A stretch of 64,000 nt of DNA from Telmatactis stephensoni (lineage: Eukaryota; Cnidaria; Anthozoa; Actiniaria; Isophelliidae), in NCBI GenBank assembly GCA_029948255.1, contig JALIZF010001251.1, positions 1-64,000 of the forward strand. Direction: 5' to 3'. Numbering within the stretch: position 1 is the stretch's first letter; every line of letters starts with the position of its first letter. The notes beneath the pieces were generated by a model that saw nothing but the letters and a program-made list of their open reading frames with translations, had not been told where the DNA came from and made no database searches. This document shows positions 28,363 to 38,560 of the stretch, piece after piece. Made by a program: the position numbers and the translations under genes.

Positions 28363-29377
28363 ATAAAAATCATTTAGAGACCACTAATATGTAGTAATGT
28401 TATTGTTCTGTAAATACAGAAATGTATATGGGACTGTTTCCCTTTTCCCATGACTGTGTCCCTTTTTCCCATTGCAAAAATACTAGGCATACCATAACTT
28501 CTTAGATAATTATGTTATCCTTTCTGAGATAAAGTCCCAAGCCATATAAGACTGGGAAAGTATGAAACAATAGTCATACAAACTGATATTCTGCAGCACA
28601 TTTTACAAGCGTTATAATAGCAATGAATGTAGGGACAAACATTTGGACACTAAAATATAAAAATACTACTCCTGTAGATAGGAAGTGTTGTTTAGAATCC
28701 CCTTAAACTTGATTCTTGTTTTTAATATTACATTTAAAGATGGTTGAAAAAGCTACAGTAAATATAAATACATATTACATATTTATGCCAGAAATATTAA
28801 AACCTCTCATAATTATGCAGCCTCTGTAGAAAATGTGACGAGCTTTTTCCATGTTCTGACTGCCATCAATCAACAACTTGAGTATTATGTTAAGAAATTC
28901 AATTTTGGTTTGTTTTTGAATGTAGAATATTAATTAATGCAGACTTACTAGTAGTTTTTACTAAGAAGACAAGTGTAATAAAGCTAACATTATCAAAGCA
29001 ATTACAATAAGATAATTTCAAAGTTCTTATAGTAACAAGAATGGTGCATCAAAGATTGACTGTCTAATTTATGAAATGTTGTACATTCGTAAATTGAGAC
29101 AACACTCAATATCCAATCAGATCCTGTAAGAGCAAAAGTGTTTTCATAACTGTTCACCCTTGGGACATTTGTTACTATAAGAACTCTGAAGTTATCTTAT
29201 TGTAATTGCTTTGATAATGATGCTAGCCAGGCATCGAAACTTTAGCTTTATTACACTTGTCTTCTTAGTAAAAAATGTAGAATATTAACACTTTAAAAAT
29301 CCAAGCTGATACATATTTGATTCATGGCAATCAGCACAGCTTCAATTTTTGGGCTGATGCAAAATTCATCAAGTTTA
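28363..29377. other. Outer-Harbinger filler between the two inner transposons
   Basis: No gene is supported. The stretch is AT-rich and contains the foldback element at 28955-29275. Confidence 0.4.
28955..29275. mobile_element. Foldback MITE with ~85-105 bp arms
   Basis: TTTTTACTAAGAAGACAAGT at the left pairs with the complement ending at 29275. The arms also share AAGCAATTACAATAAGATAA. The 13-bp direct sequence TGTAGAATATTAA occurs on both sides (28921-28933 and 29276-29288), a possible footprint of the insertion. Confidence 0.6.
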
Positions 29378-29577
29378 TGAGGCCTCGTCTACACGGAGAC
29401 GCTTTGTAAACGACTAAATGTAAACGACTAAAAAGTTCTCCGTCCACACGATCGTTTTTACATCGTTTTTGCCTGTCCACACGAAAACGATGAAAACGCT
29501 GTGAAAACGACCTCATGGATCCTGGGCACTAATGAACATGCGCAGTGACCATATTGTCAGCCATTTTGTTTGTAATC

Positions 29578-30612
29578 ATGTCTGCCGGAAAACGTGCTGA
29601 AGGTGCAAAAAGTGGAGCAAAAAAAGCCAAAGATCAGAAAGAAAAAGAGAATTTTGTTTGGACAGACGACGAAGTGAGCCTTTTACTTCAAGTGACTCGT
29701 GAGTACAAGGTGTCAAATACGTTAAAAAGCGTAGATTGGGAATCAGTTCATAGTAAATACTCTGACATCGCAAATCTCTTGATTGAGCAAATACCACCCA
29801 TCGAGGAGGCCAAAACACTGGGCAAAGATTATCCCCATATTAAAGAGGAATTCACAAAGGACGTAGTATCTCGGAAACTAAAGAATGTTAGAACTCAATT
29901 CCGAAAAGCTATTGATTCAGGTAAAAGAAGTGGACATGGCAGAGTTGTTCTAATTTATTTTGAGGAATGTGAAGCCATCTGGGGAGGCTCACCAGCTACT
30001 AAGCAAATTGAACAGGGACTAGAAACAAGTGATATTGACAATGTCCATGAGATTTCCCATAACAGCCATTTGTTAGATTCTTTATCTGAAGATGCTGACC
30101 CAGTTGAAAGTAGTGTGGATGAGGATGATGATGATGACGATGATACTCGAACTTCAATTTCAAGTGTAAGCGCAAGCAGTGATAGTTCAAGAGCACAAGT
30201 AGTCAAGGAGAGACGTGGACTGTTAAATGAAAAACTTAAAAACCATAAACAAGAGAAACTAAAACGTAAACTATCAGTGGACAACCAGCTTCTGACATAT
30301 GCACAAGATGATTTGGAATTGAAGAAAAAAATGATGGAACACATGCAAAAAATGGATGGTGAATACATGGAAAATATGAACAAAGTTACATCTAACCTTG
30401 ATAATTTAACTAAATCTATCAACGAAGGATTTTCACTTTTGAGAAGTATGTTAACCATGGCACCACCAACTAACCCTTATATGCAACCACCTCAGCCACA
30501 GTTTCCTCAATCATATCATTCTTTGCAGCCAATGTCATCCAGCAACGTACCATCTACTAGTAACCACCCTGATCCGTACAACCAAGGGAACACTAACTAT
30601 TCATATTATTGA
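29578..30612 (+). CDS. Myb/SANT-like DNA-binding partner of the inner Harbinger (344 aa)
   Basis: The start at 29578 (MSAGKRAEGAKS) is preferred to an ATG 33 nt upstream because it gives a typical N-terminus. Residues 20-125 form a Myb/SANT-like domain (FVWTDDEVSLLLQVTREYK, then FTKDVVSRKLKNVRTQFRK). An acidic Asp/Ser stretch near 165-205 (DEDDDDDDDTR) and a coiled coil at 215-300 follow, then a Pro/Gln/Tyr-rich tail. In Harbinger systems this protein recruits transposase to the element ends and carries it into the nucleus. No stops or shifts are seen. Confidence 0.85.
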   Translation: MSAGKRAEGAKSGAKKAKDQKEKENFVWTDDEVSLLLQVTREYKVSNTLKSVDWESVHSKYSDIANLLIEQIPPIEEAKTLGKDYPHIKEEFTKDVVSRKLKNVRTQFRKAIDSGKRSGHGRVVLIYFEECEAIWGGSPATKQIEQGLETSDIDNVHEISHNSHLLDSLSEDADPVESSVDEDDDDDDDTRTSISSVSASSDSSRAQVVKERRGLLNEKLKNHKQEKLKRKLSVDNQLLTYAQDDLELKKKMMEHMQKMDGEYMENMNKVTSNLDNLTKSINEGFSLLRSMLTMAPPTNPYMQPPQPQFPQSYHSLQPMSSSNVPSTSNHPDPYNQGNTNYSYY

Positions 30613-31454
30613 GCTGACATTTAATGACCATCATTTATACAGAGTACAAATTTATATCAGTGAAATAGCTACAAAATTGTAAACTTTTATTTATAAGATA
30701 TAATAGTCGAGCACACAAGAGAATGCTGGGCTTATTTTATAAATTCAAACCCCAGGCCAAGTAACAATTTTTATTTGATTTTCATGCTAGGGTTTGGTAG
30801 TGCAGTTCTATTTCTTAGAGTGATTTCAATAAACCTGGGCATTGCTAACTACACCAATACAAAATATTAGACACTCAATCTATTGTTTTCTTTTGTTTCT
30901 TTGCATCTAATAAACATTGACAACTAATTAATAGTGCCCAGGTTTATTGAAATCACTCTAAAATGGTAAACTTTGCTAGAAATTATTTCACTAGTATAAT
31001 ATTACACTCCACTTTTTGGTCACAAGCAAAATGTTTGTTGTTTAAAGTTAACATGTTGTTATATATTTCGGTTTATCATGTTTGGAGGTATTTCTCTTAT
31101 GAAGTTCAATTTCAGAACTGGCATACATTAGAGTGCAAATAATATACCCATGAAATACAACTTACTAAATAGTATAAAATAGTGCTATAGAATTAGCATA
31201 AAATTGCACTATTTAGTATTACTACTGTTTCACGGTTATATTGTTTGCACTCTATTGAAATGCTCAGCAAATACAAAGATTAATGTTATCAGAACAATAT
31301 ACTTTCTTAGTTGTTATTAAATAAACTTTCAAAACAAAATATTACTCATTATTATATAACTATGAAGTGTATGCAGCCAAGATCCTTTTCAGTCTCACCT
31401 TTGAGGCTTTATGGGTGACTGACTTTATCGAAATGAGTGTATCAAAAATATGTT
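30613..31454. other. Region between convergent Harbinger genes with two hairpin-type repeats
   Basis: Inverted arms TAGAGTGATTTCAATAAACC at 30818-30843 face their complement at 30935-30961. A second pair (TAGAGTGCAAATAATATA and its approximate complement) lies at 31130-31257. These are small MITEs or transcript-end structures. No gene is seen. Confidence 0.5.
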
Positions 31455-32720
31455 TTAAGGATCTAAGTAATTGGTAAGAACTCTTCGAACACGTTTTCCC
31501 TCAGTATCATTGCACAAAGTTCTGGAACTGTTGACATTGACATGGGGTTGAAATTCTCTGTCATATTCAATAACTGAAGCCACTTTCTCTTGGGCAATTG
31601 ACTCGTTGTTTAATTCACAGAAATTATGTAGGACAAAGCATGAGTATATAACAAATGGAAGATCATCCAAATTAATGTCCATTTGTCTGCGTAAAACCCC
31701 AAACCGAGCTTTAAGTCGTCCAAAGCTGCACTCTATAACCATTCTGGCTTTACACAGAGATAATCCAAAATATTGTTCTTGGGCTGTAGACCCACCATTA
31801 ACATATTCTTTCATCAGGTATGGCAGTAAAGGGTAAGCAGGGTCACCCATTAAAAATACTGGTACAGGATGATCACCTGGAATAATCTCTTTTTTACAAG
31901 GTGGAATTCTTTCAGTTTTCAGATACTCATTGATTTTTGAATTTGCGAAAATTCGTGCGTCATGCACACTTCCTGGCCATTTTACTACTACGTCCAAAAA
32001 TCGGAAGTTGAAGTCACAAACTGCTTGGACATTGAAGGAATACCTGTGTTTTCTGTTTATATAATCAGTGGAGTTTACTCTGGGTTGTTTTATATCCACA
32101 TGAGTTCCATCAATGGCCCCAAAACACTGTGGTATTCCATGATGTTTATAGCAGACAGAGACGAGACTATTTACTTCGCTCTCAGTGAATGGAAGTTTGA
32201 TATAGGAAGGTCCTAAATGAGTTGTAATTGCTCTGCATACTCTTCGTACAATATTTGAAACCACTTGTCGAGAAATCCCAAAAGCATTGGCTGTTTTCCT
32301 CATTCTTCCTTCATCACTGAGGTAATAAAGTGTCACAGCAACTTGTTTTTTAACACTGACAGGTGATCGCATGTTAGTGGTCTTCATTTCAACAAACGGT
32401 CGAAGCTCTTCGCATAAGTGTTCAAATGTTTCTTTTTTCATTCTAAAATTTTCTTTCCATTCTTCAAGGATAACTTTGTTATTTTCAAAGTTGTCCCACC
32501 AAGCGGAGGTTCTCCCAGGTCGAACCCAAAATCGTCTTTCCCTTCGCTTTCTTCTCCGTTTGACGTTTGGTAATGGAGACAAAAACATCAATTTTACAAA
32601 TCTAGACCTTCGTCTACAGTAAGAAACCTTGAGATGATTGATTAAGGAAACCGTTTGCTCGTATTTGATGAGGCAGGACAGAAGAAGCATCAGAACAGCT
32701 CCTGCCCTCGCGTCCGCCAT
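31455..32720 (-). CDS. PIF/Harbinger DDE transposase, inner element (421 aa)
   Basis: The N-terminal region is basic ([15 protein letters not shown]), followed by a helix-turn-helix-like region ([20 protein letters not shown]). The catalytic core is complete: [41 protein letters not shown] and [16 protein letters not shown] supply the DDE residues. The length is usual for HARBI1-like transposases. The frame is fully open. Convergent with its Myb-like partner in the same element. Confidence 0.9.
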   Translation of the reverse strand: MADARAGAVLMLLLSCLIKYEQTVSLINHLKVSYCRRRSRFVKLMFLSPLPNVKRRRKRRERRFWVRPGRTSAWWDNFENNKVILEEWKENFRMKKETFEHLCEELRPFVEMKTTNMRSPVSVKKQVAVTLYYLSDEGRMRKTANAFGISRQVVSNIVRRVCRAITTHLGPSYIKLPFTESEVNSLVSVCYKHHGIPQCFGAIDGTHVDIKQPRVNSTDYINRKHRYSFNVQAVCDFNFRFLDVVVKWPGSVHDARIFANSKINEYLKTERIPPCKKEIIPGDHPVPVFLMGDPAYPLLPYLMKEYVNGGSTAQEQYFGLSLCKARMVIECSFGRLKARFGVLRRQMDINLDDLPFVIYSCFVLHNFCELNNESIAQEKVASVIEYDREFQPHVNVNSSRTLCNDTEGKRVRRVLTNYLDP

Positions 32721-33103
32721 CTTTGTTTTTCCTATCTAAAAAAGACTAGAAACGAGTCACGTGATCTAGCGTTTTCGAAAATAGTCGTTTACGAGTGTCC
32801 ACACGGAGACGATAGATGAGCGTTTACGAAAATATTCACTTTGAAAGGCGTTTACGAAAATGAGCGTTTACGGTGAAAACGATATCGTCTCCGTGTGGAC
32901 GGGACGTGTAAACGATCAAATATTTAAGCGTTTACAGATGAAAACGTTTTCGTGTGGACAGGAAGCGTCTTCGTGTGGACGAGGCCTGAATTATGAAAGG
33001 CACTGTAATGTCAAAGTTACGTCATCACACCATGTCTCACTGCCAGTCAACAGCACCATCAGTGACAAAATAATCCTTGAAGTTATCTCTGACCATCTTG
33101 GCA

Positions 33104-34294
33104 TTACTCGTAGCATTGTGCTGGAACAGCTAAAGGTTGCAATGACTCTCCTGTGCTCTCCAGTCTCCATGAACCTCTAATCACCTCTCCATTTCCTGTC
33201 TCCATGTCATGCAATCCTATGGGGCAGTAGATGTTTGCTGACCTGCTTTTTCTCAAGTAGTTATGAAGTGTGAGGGCAGCCATAACCAAACTTTCAATGG
33301 ACCTTGGATTCAGTTGTAAAACATTTCTAAACAAGCGCCATCTGTTTGCAACAATTCCAAAAAGATTTTCAACAATTCTCCTGGCTCTGCTGTGGCGGTA
33401 ATTGTACACTCTCTTTTCAAGTGTTAAACCATTCTGTGGATAAGGCTTCATCACATAGTTCTTTAGAGCAAAGGCATCATCAGCAACAAATACATGAGGC
33501 TGCTCATCCACACCACATGGCAAGCACTTTGGTGGGGGAATACAAACATTGCCTTTTTCAATTTCTTGAGACAGACTACACTTATTCCAGACACCTCCAT
33601 CTGAAACCCTTCCATTTGTACCAACATCTGCATAAATACATTCGTAATCAGGCCCTGCCACAGCCATGAGGACTACTGAGTTAGTATGCTTGTAGTTATA
33701 GTAATAGGAACCAGCATTAGCTGGTGGCTGCATCACTATATGTTTGCCATCAATGGCACCTATACAGTTCGGAAAGTTCCAACGTTCCTCAAATTGTTCA
33801 GCAATATTTGTCCACTCTTCTTGTGTGGACGGCAACTTTAAATACAGTGGCCCAAGTCTCTTCTGTATGGCCTCACATACCTCGTTCACAATGTAGGAGA
33901 TGGCTGACCTCGAGATTCTAAATTGGAAGCTTAATGAGCGAAACGTCTCGCCAGTGGCAAGAAATCGTATCGTCAATGTCAGACGTTCAGCAGGGCTGAT
34001 CACTTTGTGGCCACCAGTTACTTGTTGAGGCATTATATCAGGCTCAATAAGTGTTAGTATAGCGACAAAATCTTCATGGTTCATCCTCATCATTTCACGG
34101 TAGCTTGAGGTATCTTCTACTCCCAGTTCTCTTACGATATTCTGGTAATACCCTTTCTCTTCTCTTCTTCTTATCCATTGTCTAGTTTTCCCTCGTTTAC
34201 TTTCTCTTTTATCTTCACCATCACTCAATACATCAAGCAAAACAGTGGTTGCTAAACACTGAAATAACTTGTAATCCTCTAAGCAATTCGCCAT
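33104..34294 (-). CDS. PIF/Harbinger DDE transposase, outer element (396 aa)
   Basis: The ATG at 34294 (MANCLEDYKLF) is chosen because the frame upstream of it runs into the terminal inverted repeat. The core shows GAIDGKHIVMQPP, VFVADDAFALKNYVMKPYP and RRIVENLFGIVANRWRLF, giving D, D and E residues. An HTH-like segment (LSFQFRISRSAISYIVNEVC) precedes it. The frame is open although its Myb-like partner is broken. The C-terminus is 114 bp from the inner Harbinger end. Confidence 0.85.
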   Translation of the reverse strand: MANCLEDYKLFQCLATTVLLDVLSDGEDKRESKRGKTRQWIRRREEKGYYQNIVRELGVEDTSSYREMMRMNHEDFVAILTLIEPDIMPQQVTGGHKVISPAERLTLTIRFLATGETFRSLSFQFRISRSAISYIVNEVCEAIQKRLGPLYLKLPSTQEEWTNIAEQFEERWNFPNCIGAIDGKHIVMQPPANAGSYYYNYKHTNSVVLMAVAGPDYECIYADVGTNGRVSDGGVWNKCSLSQEIEKGNVCIPPPKCLPCGVDEQPHVFVADDAFALKNYVMKPYPQNGLTLEKRVYNYRHSRARRIVENLFGIVANRWRLFRNVLQLNPRSIESLVMAALTLHNYLRKSRSANIYCPIGLHDMETGNGEVIRGSWRLESTGESLQPLAVPAQCYE

Positions 34295-34561
34295 TTTGGA
34301 TTGTGATGCCAATGAGCGATGCATTCTGGGTGATTCTATAGACCATAATAGTCTTCCCGGTTGTTGTTTTACAGCAATGCTTGAAGCCGTTTGGCCACCC
34401 AAGAATTTGTTTGATGATCCAACAATGTTAGATCGCCCAACAATGTTGCATGGTGTTGGGTCACCCAACATTCCTTGTTTGGCCGGGCCTTAAGTCTTTT
34501 CTAAGTCTTTTTGTTGGTGCTAAAGTAAATTTGATTTTTCACGGTCGACGGCTACGCTAAG

Positions 34562-35187
34562 ATGGCAGCTTCTCGTCCCAAAGCGGTTATTTTTGGTCAC
34601 TCATTTGTTCGCCGCTTATACCAAGACCTTAGCAAGCCTTTTGATCGTAGAGCATATTATAATTTTGGCTTGGAAAAATTAGCTGAGATTTTTTCGATGG
34701 GCTACGGTGGCCTTACATTAAAACGTTTACAAGTTGGCAAACGGCTGGAGAAACTGGAAGAGCTACAGCCCGAGATTGTAATACTGGAATTAGGAACAAA
34801 CAACGTGGAAAGCTATCGGCAACCAGAAACAGTTGGATCGGAGATAGATGATTTAGTCACTCATTTGATGTCAGCACTTAAAGTTAAAGTAGTGGGATTG
34901 TGTTTGGTCATACACTGGCATATGATGAGCACCGATATGCCCTACACATCCTTTAATGTATCTTCCAATTTGCTTAACCACTACTTGGAAGTAGTATTAG
35001 ATGATTAACCTTCACCAGTTTTTACTTGAAAACATCGTGATTTACAGAAATCTCAGGTAGTCCTTTGTAAAGATAGTGTACACCTCAACAAGCGCAGTCA
35101 GTATCTGTTATACCGAAGTTATAGAGGTGCTTTGTTGAAGGCCCTCGATATGTTAAAGAGGCAAACAAATGATGTGCCCAAGTAATT
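34562..35187 (+). pseudogene. SGNH/GDSL-type hydrolase remnant
   Basis: From ATG 34562 the frame encodes VIFGHSFVRRL (Ser block), SMGYGGLTL (Gly block) and IVILELGTNN (Asn block), the SGNH hydrolase pattern. The frame stops at 35008. Another frame to 35187 continues with KDSVHLNKRSQYLLYRSYRG, the usual His-block end, so at least one shift has occurred. Such domains occur in retroelement and virus-derived genes of cnidarians as well as host genes. Origin unknown. Confidence 0.55.
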
Positions 35188-35189
35188 TC

Positions 35190-35464
35190 AAATTTAACTA
35201 TAATGTGTATTTGTTAATATTTGTTAATATTTGTGTATTTTTGGCTGTGCTAGGATCACAGTGTTAGGCCATTATTTATGGCTGTGCTGTGCTCATTAGC
35301 TGTTATGCCTTATATTAATAATTTTTATGGCTGTGCTATGGCTGTTATGCCCTACATTTCTTAGGGCTGTGCTGTGATCATGTTAGCTGTTATGATAATT
35401 ATGGCTGTGCTATGTTCCATTGGCTGTTATGCTCTAAATTTCTTAGGGCTGTGCTGTGATCATT
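35190..35464. repeat. GGCTGTGCT / AGCTGTTATG minisatellite, left part
   Basis: About five degenerate units of 50-60 bp carrying GGCTGTGCTGTGATCAT and AGCTGTTATG. It is interrupted by the next element and resumes at 38311. Confidence 0.7.
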
Positions 35465-38310
35465 CACAGCATGAAATGCTGTATTTACACTTCTTTACGT
35501 AAGTCCTAAAGGTGCGTAAAGATTGATGGATATTTACCGTTATATTTACGGAGGAGCGTAAAGGTGCGAAAAGATCGTAAAGAAACGTAAAGATACAGTA
35601 AAGGAACGTAAAAATATTGTTGTTATAAAGTTGCCTTAAACAGGTCATAAAGATCCGTAAATATTCCGTCGTAAAGCTCACCGTAAAGGTGCGAAAAGAC
35701 CGTAAAAACACGTAAAGAAACGTAAAGGCACGTAAAAATATAGGTATTGTAAAGTTGCCTTAAACAAGTCATAAAGATCCGTAAATACTCCGTCGTAAAG
35801 TTTGCCGTAAAGGTTCGAGAAGACCGTAAAGACATGTCAAGAAAAGCAAAACTATGTAAAAATCTTGGTATGTACACTGCAAAAATTTTATTTTTAGAAT
35901 GGGTTAGTTTAATTCTTTCTTTGAGTAAAAGTCGGCTATCACCCAATACTGATTGAGTAAAAACTTACTATCTACCCAATTTTTTTCTTTGAGTAAAATA
36001 AGTCAGCTTTTACTCAATATATTGAGTACAGTCTACTCAAAAACTGGTCAGGAACACGTTATCTTCGACTATGATTGTTACAGTAGTCAGGAAATCGTCA
36101 CGATCAACACGTATTTTTAATAGATACGTTTATTCTGGGCTTTATGCTTTTGCTAAAGGATTGCTAATATTGTTTACGGTTCTACTTGTTAGGATCCACT
36201 CTATTAACTTTGTTAGGATCGACTGTTATAGTCTTCTGTGGTTGAAAAAGCATTACATTAGATTTTAAATATCAAAGCTGCCTTTAGGTCACTTTAGGGC
36301 CGCTAAATTTTACAGATGATTATGTCGATTACTTCAAGAACTCAATAACAAATCTGGAACGAATCAATTTTAATTAATTATAACACGATCACCGGAAGTA
36401 TTTACCAAAGCTGACCAATCATGACGCGCCATTTGATATTTGAACTCTTGCCGCTCAATTACAAATTCGTTGATGTTCGTTATGGTTGTTGAACACGCGT
36501 GAATTCTATGAAGTTTGTCTCGATAAATATGCCCTCTATTGCCTCAAAGATCTTCAGCTTGTTGCTCGATTCAATGAAAGATACAAAGAAAAACTTTCAC
36601 TTAAAAATATTGGCCGAGAAGAAACTGATAGAACAGCTTAAAAGCTAACATTGTGACTGGGATTTAAGCTTATGTTCTGATGCTTGGCGCCATACATTTA
36701 ACCGATCTCCAATCGATTCTAAAGCTAAAATAACTTTTTGGTAAGTAGCATTTGTTGAAATTTATATTTTAAAAGTAAGCTATAGTGTTATGACGCGTTG
36801 TCAGTCCGTTTCTATGGAAGATTTGACTCGCGCGAGATCGAAATGAGCGAAATGAGCAGTTGATTCATATGAGTCGAGAGCGCGTTTATCTTCGTGGTGA
36901 ATTAGCATCAAAAGAAGTGGATATAATTAAAAGTTTCTTATGTGATTGTTTCTAGGATGCTAAAGACCATTCGAAGGTCTTTGACCGTCTGCGAAGCTTA
37001 CTGTTTCCGTCTCCAGTTTACGTAATGTATAAAGAACGAGAGAGCGTGTTATATCGGTGGATAAAGATCCGAGCCGAAGGCGAGGATCTTTAGACCCGAT
37101 ATAACACGCTCTCGAGTTCTTTATATTACTTATCAAACGTCTAGTTGTCAATTATCATATTGGACCAGAATTTTCCAAGTTTGACTACTTTTGGCTTAGA
37201 AAATCCAACTTCAAGTTTATGCAAATGAACAAAAATCTTTATCCGATATAAAGATCTACGTTCCGGTAGTGATTTCCATTGTGTTTTCTAATGAATTATT
37301 AATGAGTTTGATAAAAGCAAGTAAATGACCTAATGTCGCGCTACGATACCTTAATTCTAGTATAATGGACTGATAAGACTAGATCATGCTGTATTGGATA
37401 CGTTGAAACAGAGTATTTTATGTATATTTTGATATTCAAATATTTTAAATATATTTAGAGATTTTGAAATGTAATTTCACTAAGAAGGTTACTGTTTTTT
37501 GAATAAAATATATTTACTCTTTAAATCGTTTTATATCTATGATATGAACAAGCTTCTCAGAATGTAGGATTTGGAGGTCATTACATTTGCTTTAGAGCGC
37601 TAACACTAAAACCATGAAACAACCTAGCAAATAGTAGCAAAGTTCTTTGTTCTCCATAGTTTGATTAGAAGTGCGCGTAAATGTAGCTTTGGGGATTTTT
37701 ACGATTAAAAATGTACGCGTGAAAGTCGGTTTTCGTATCTTTACGATGACTACTGTACGCATAAATAGTGATTTTGCGCATCTTTTCCATCACGAATATA
37801 CCCGTAAATACTGGTTTTGCGCATCTTTTCCATCACGAATATACCCGTAAAGATTGCTTTTGCGCATCTTTACGATGGCGATTGTACGCGTAAATACTGG
37901 TTTTGCGCATCTTTTCCATCACGAATATACCCGTAAAGATTGCTTTTGCGCATCTTTTCCATCACGAATATACCCGTAAAGATTGCTTTTGCGCATCTTT
38001 ACGATGGCGATTGTACGCATAAATACTGGTTTTGCGCATCTTTTCCATCACGAATATACCCGTAAAGATTGCTTTTGCGCATCTTTACGATGACGATTAT
38101 ATGCGTTAAGGTGAGATTTACGGATCTTTTGAGCTCCGTAAATATACCGGTAAATTATGTCTGTACCGGCACCTTTACAATCACCGTGATAGTACCGTAA
38201 ATACAATCTTTACGCACTTGTAAATAATGCCGTTAAGAGGCGTAAACTATTTCTTTACGGAACCTTTGTGGATTCTTTACGGACACGTAAATACAGCTTT
38301 TCATGCTGTG
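35465..38310. mobile_element. 2.85 kb CACTA-like non-autonomous element
   Basis: The ends start CACAGCATGAAATGCTG and finish with CAGCTTTTCATGCTGTG. ATT flanks both sides (35462-35464 and 38311-38313), matching the 3-bp duplication of CACTA/EnSpm elements. CGTAAAG-type motifs crowd 35490-35850, and their variants and complements crowd 37670-38290, like transposase-binding subterminal repeats. The interior has no transposase. A possible coding fragment (DKYALYCLKDLQLVARFNE) lies at about 36490-36640. Confidence 0.65.
37029..37128. repeat. Foldback sequence inside the CACTA-like element
   Basis: AAAGAACGAGAGAGCGTGTT and the complement of AAAGAACTCGAGAGCGTGTT enclose a centre holding GATAAAGATCC and GGATCTTTA, giving nested inverted arms. 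Confidence 0.75.
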
Positions 38311-38379
38311 ATTTAGCTGTTATACCTTGTATTTTTGGCCTAATAGGCCCTGATGCAGCGTTAAGGGTGGCTCTCTGTT

Positions 38380-38560
38380 ATTATTTTTTCATTAAAAACC
38401 AAATTCTTATCTTTTAAAAATTGTATTCTTAAATGTAGTGCAAAAAGTTCATCATAAAACAAAAAGTCCTCACACATGTACTTGAGTGTTTGACTGAACT
38501 TCACAGTTCCAAGTACAGAAAAGTTTTTCAAAGTCATCTATTCCAAATAAATAGAGACAT
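38380..38560. repeat. ~181 bp direct repeat, copy 1
   Basis: It begins ATTATTTTTTCATTAAAAAC and ends AAATAAATAGAGACAT. Copy 2 lies about 1 kb downstream. Confidence 0.8.

Larger units (their letters stand above)
29381..32986. mobile_element. 3.6 kb apparently intact PIF/Harbinger element
   Basis: The ends GGCCTCGTCTACACGGAGAC and the complement of GGCCTCGTCCACACGAAGAC are flanked by TGA on both sides (29378-29380 and 32987-32989). Subterminal sequence is full of GTTTACGA and CGTGTGGACA motifs in both orientations. A Myb-like gene and a transposase lie convergent inside, both with open frames, so the copy may be mobile. It sits inside the outer Harbinger element 117 bp from the end of that transposase gene. 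Confidence 0.85.
17703..34490. mobile_element. Outer PIF/Harbinger element, split by later insertions
   Basis: Terminal inverted repeats start AGGCCCGGCCAAAC at 17703 and end with the complement at 34490. About 70 bp of arm share TGTTGGGTGACCCAACACC. TAA flanks both ends (17700-17702 and 34491-34493), the expected 3-bp Harbinger target. A Myb-like gene lies near the left end and a transposase near the right, convergent, as usual in this superfamily. Removing the two inner transposons leaves about 4.2 kb, a normal Harbinger length. The alternative, two unrelated partial copies in opposite orientation, is less likely because the gene complement is exactly one of each. Confidence 0.7.

Noticed and set aside
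29955..30458. Minus-strand serine-rich ORF
   Set aside because: It is the antisense shadow of the inner Harbinger Myb-like gene.
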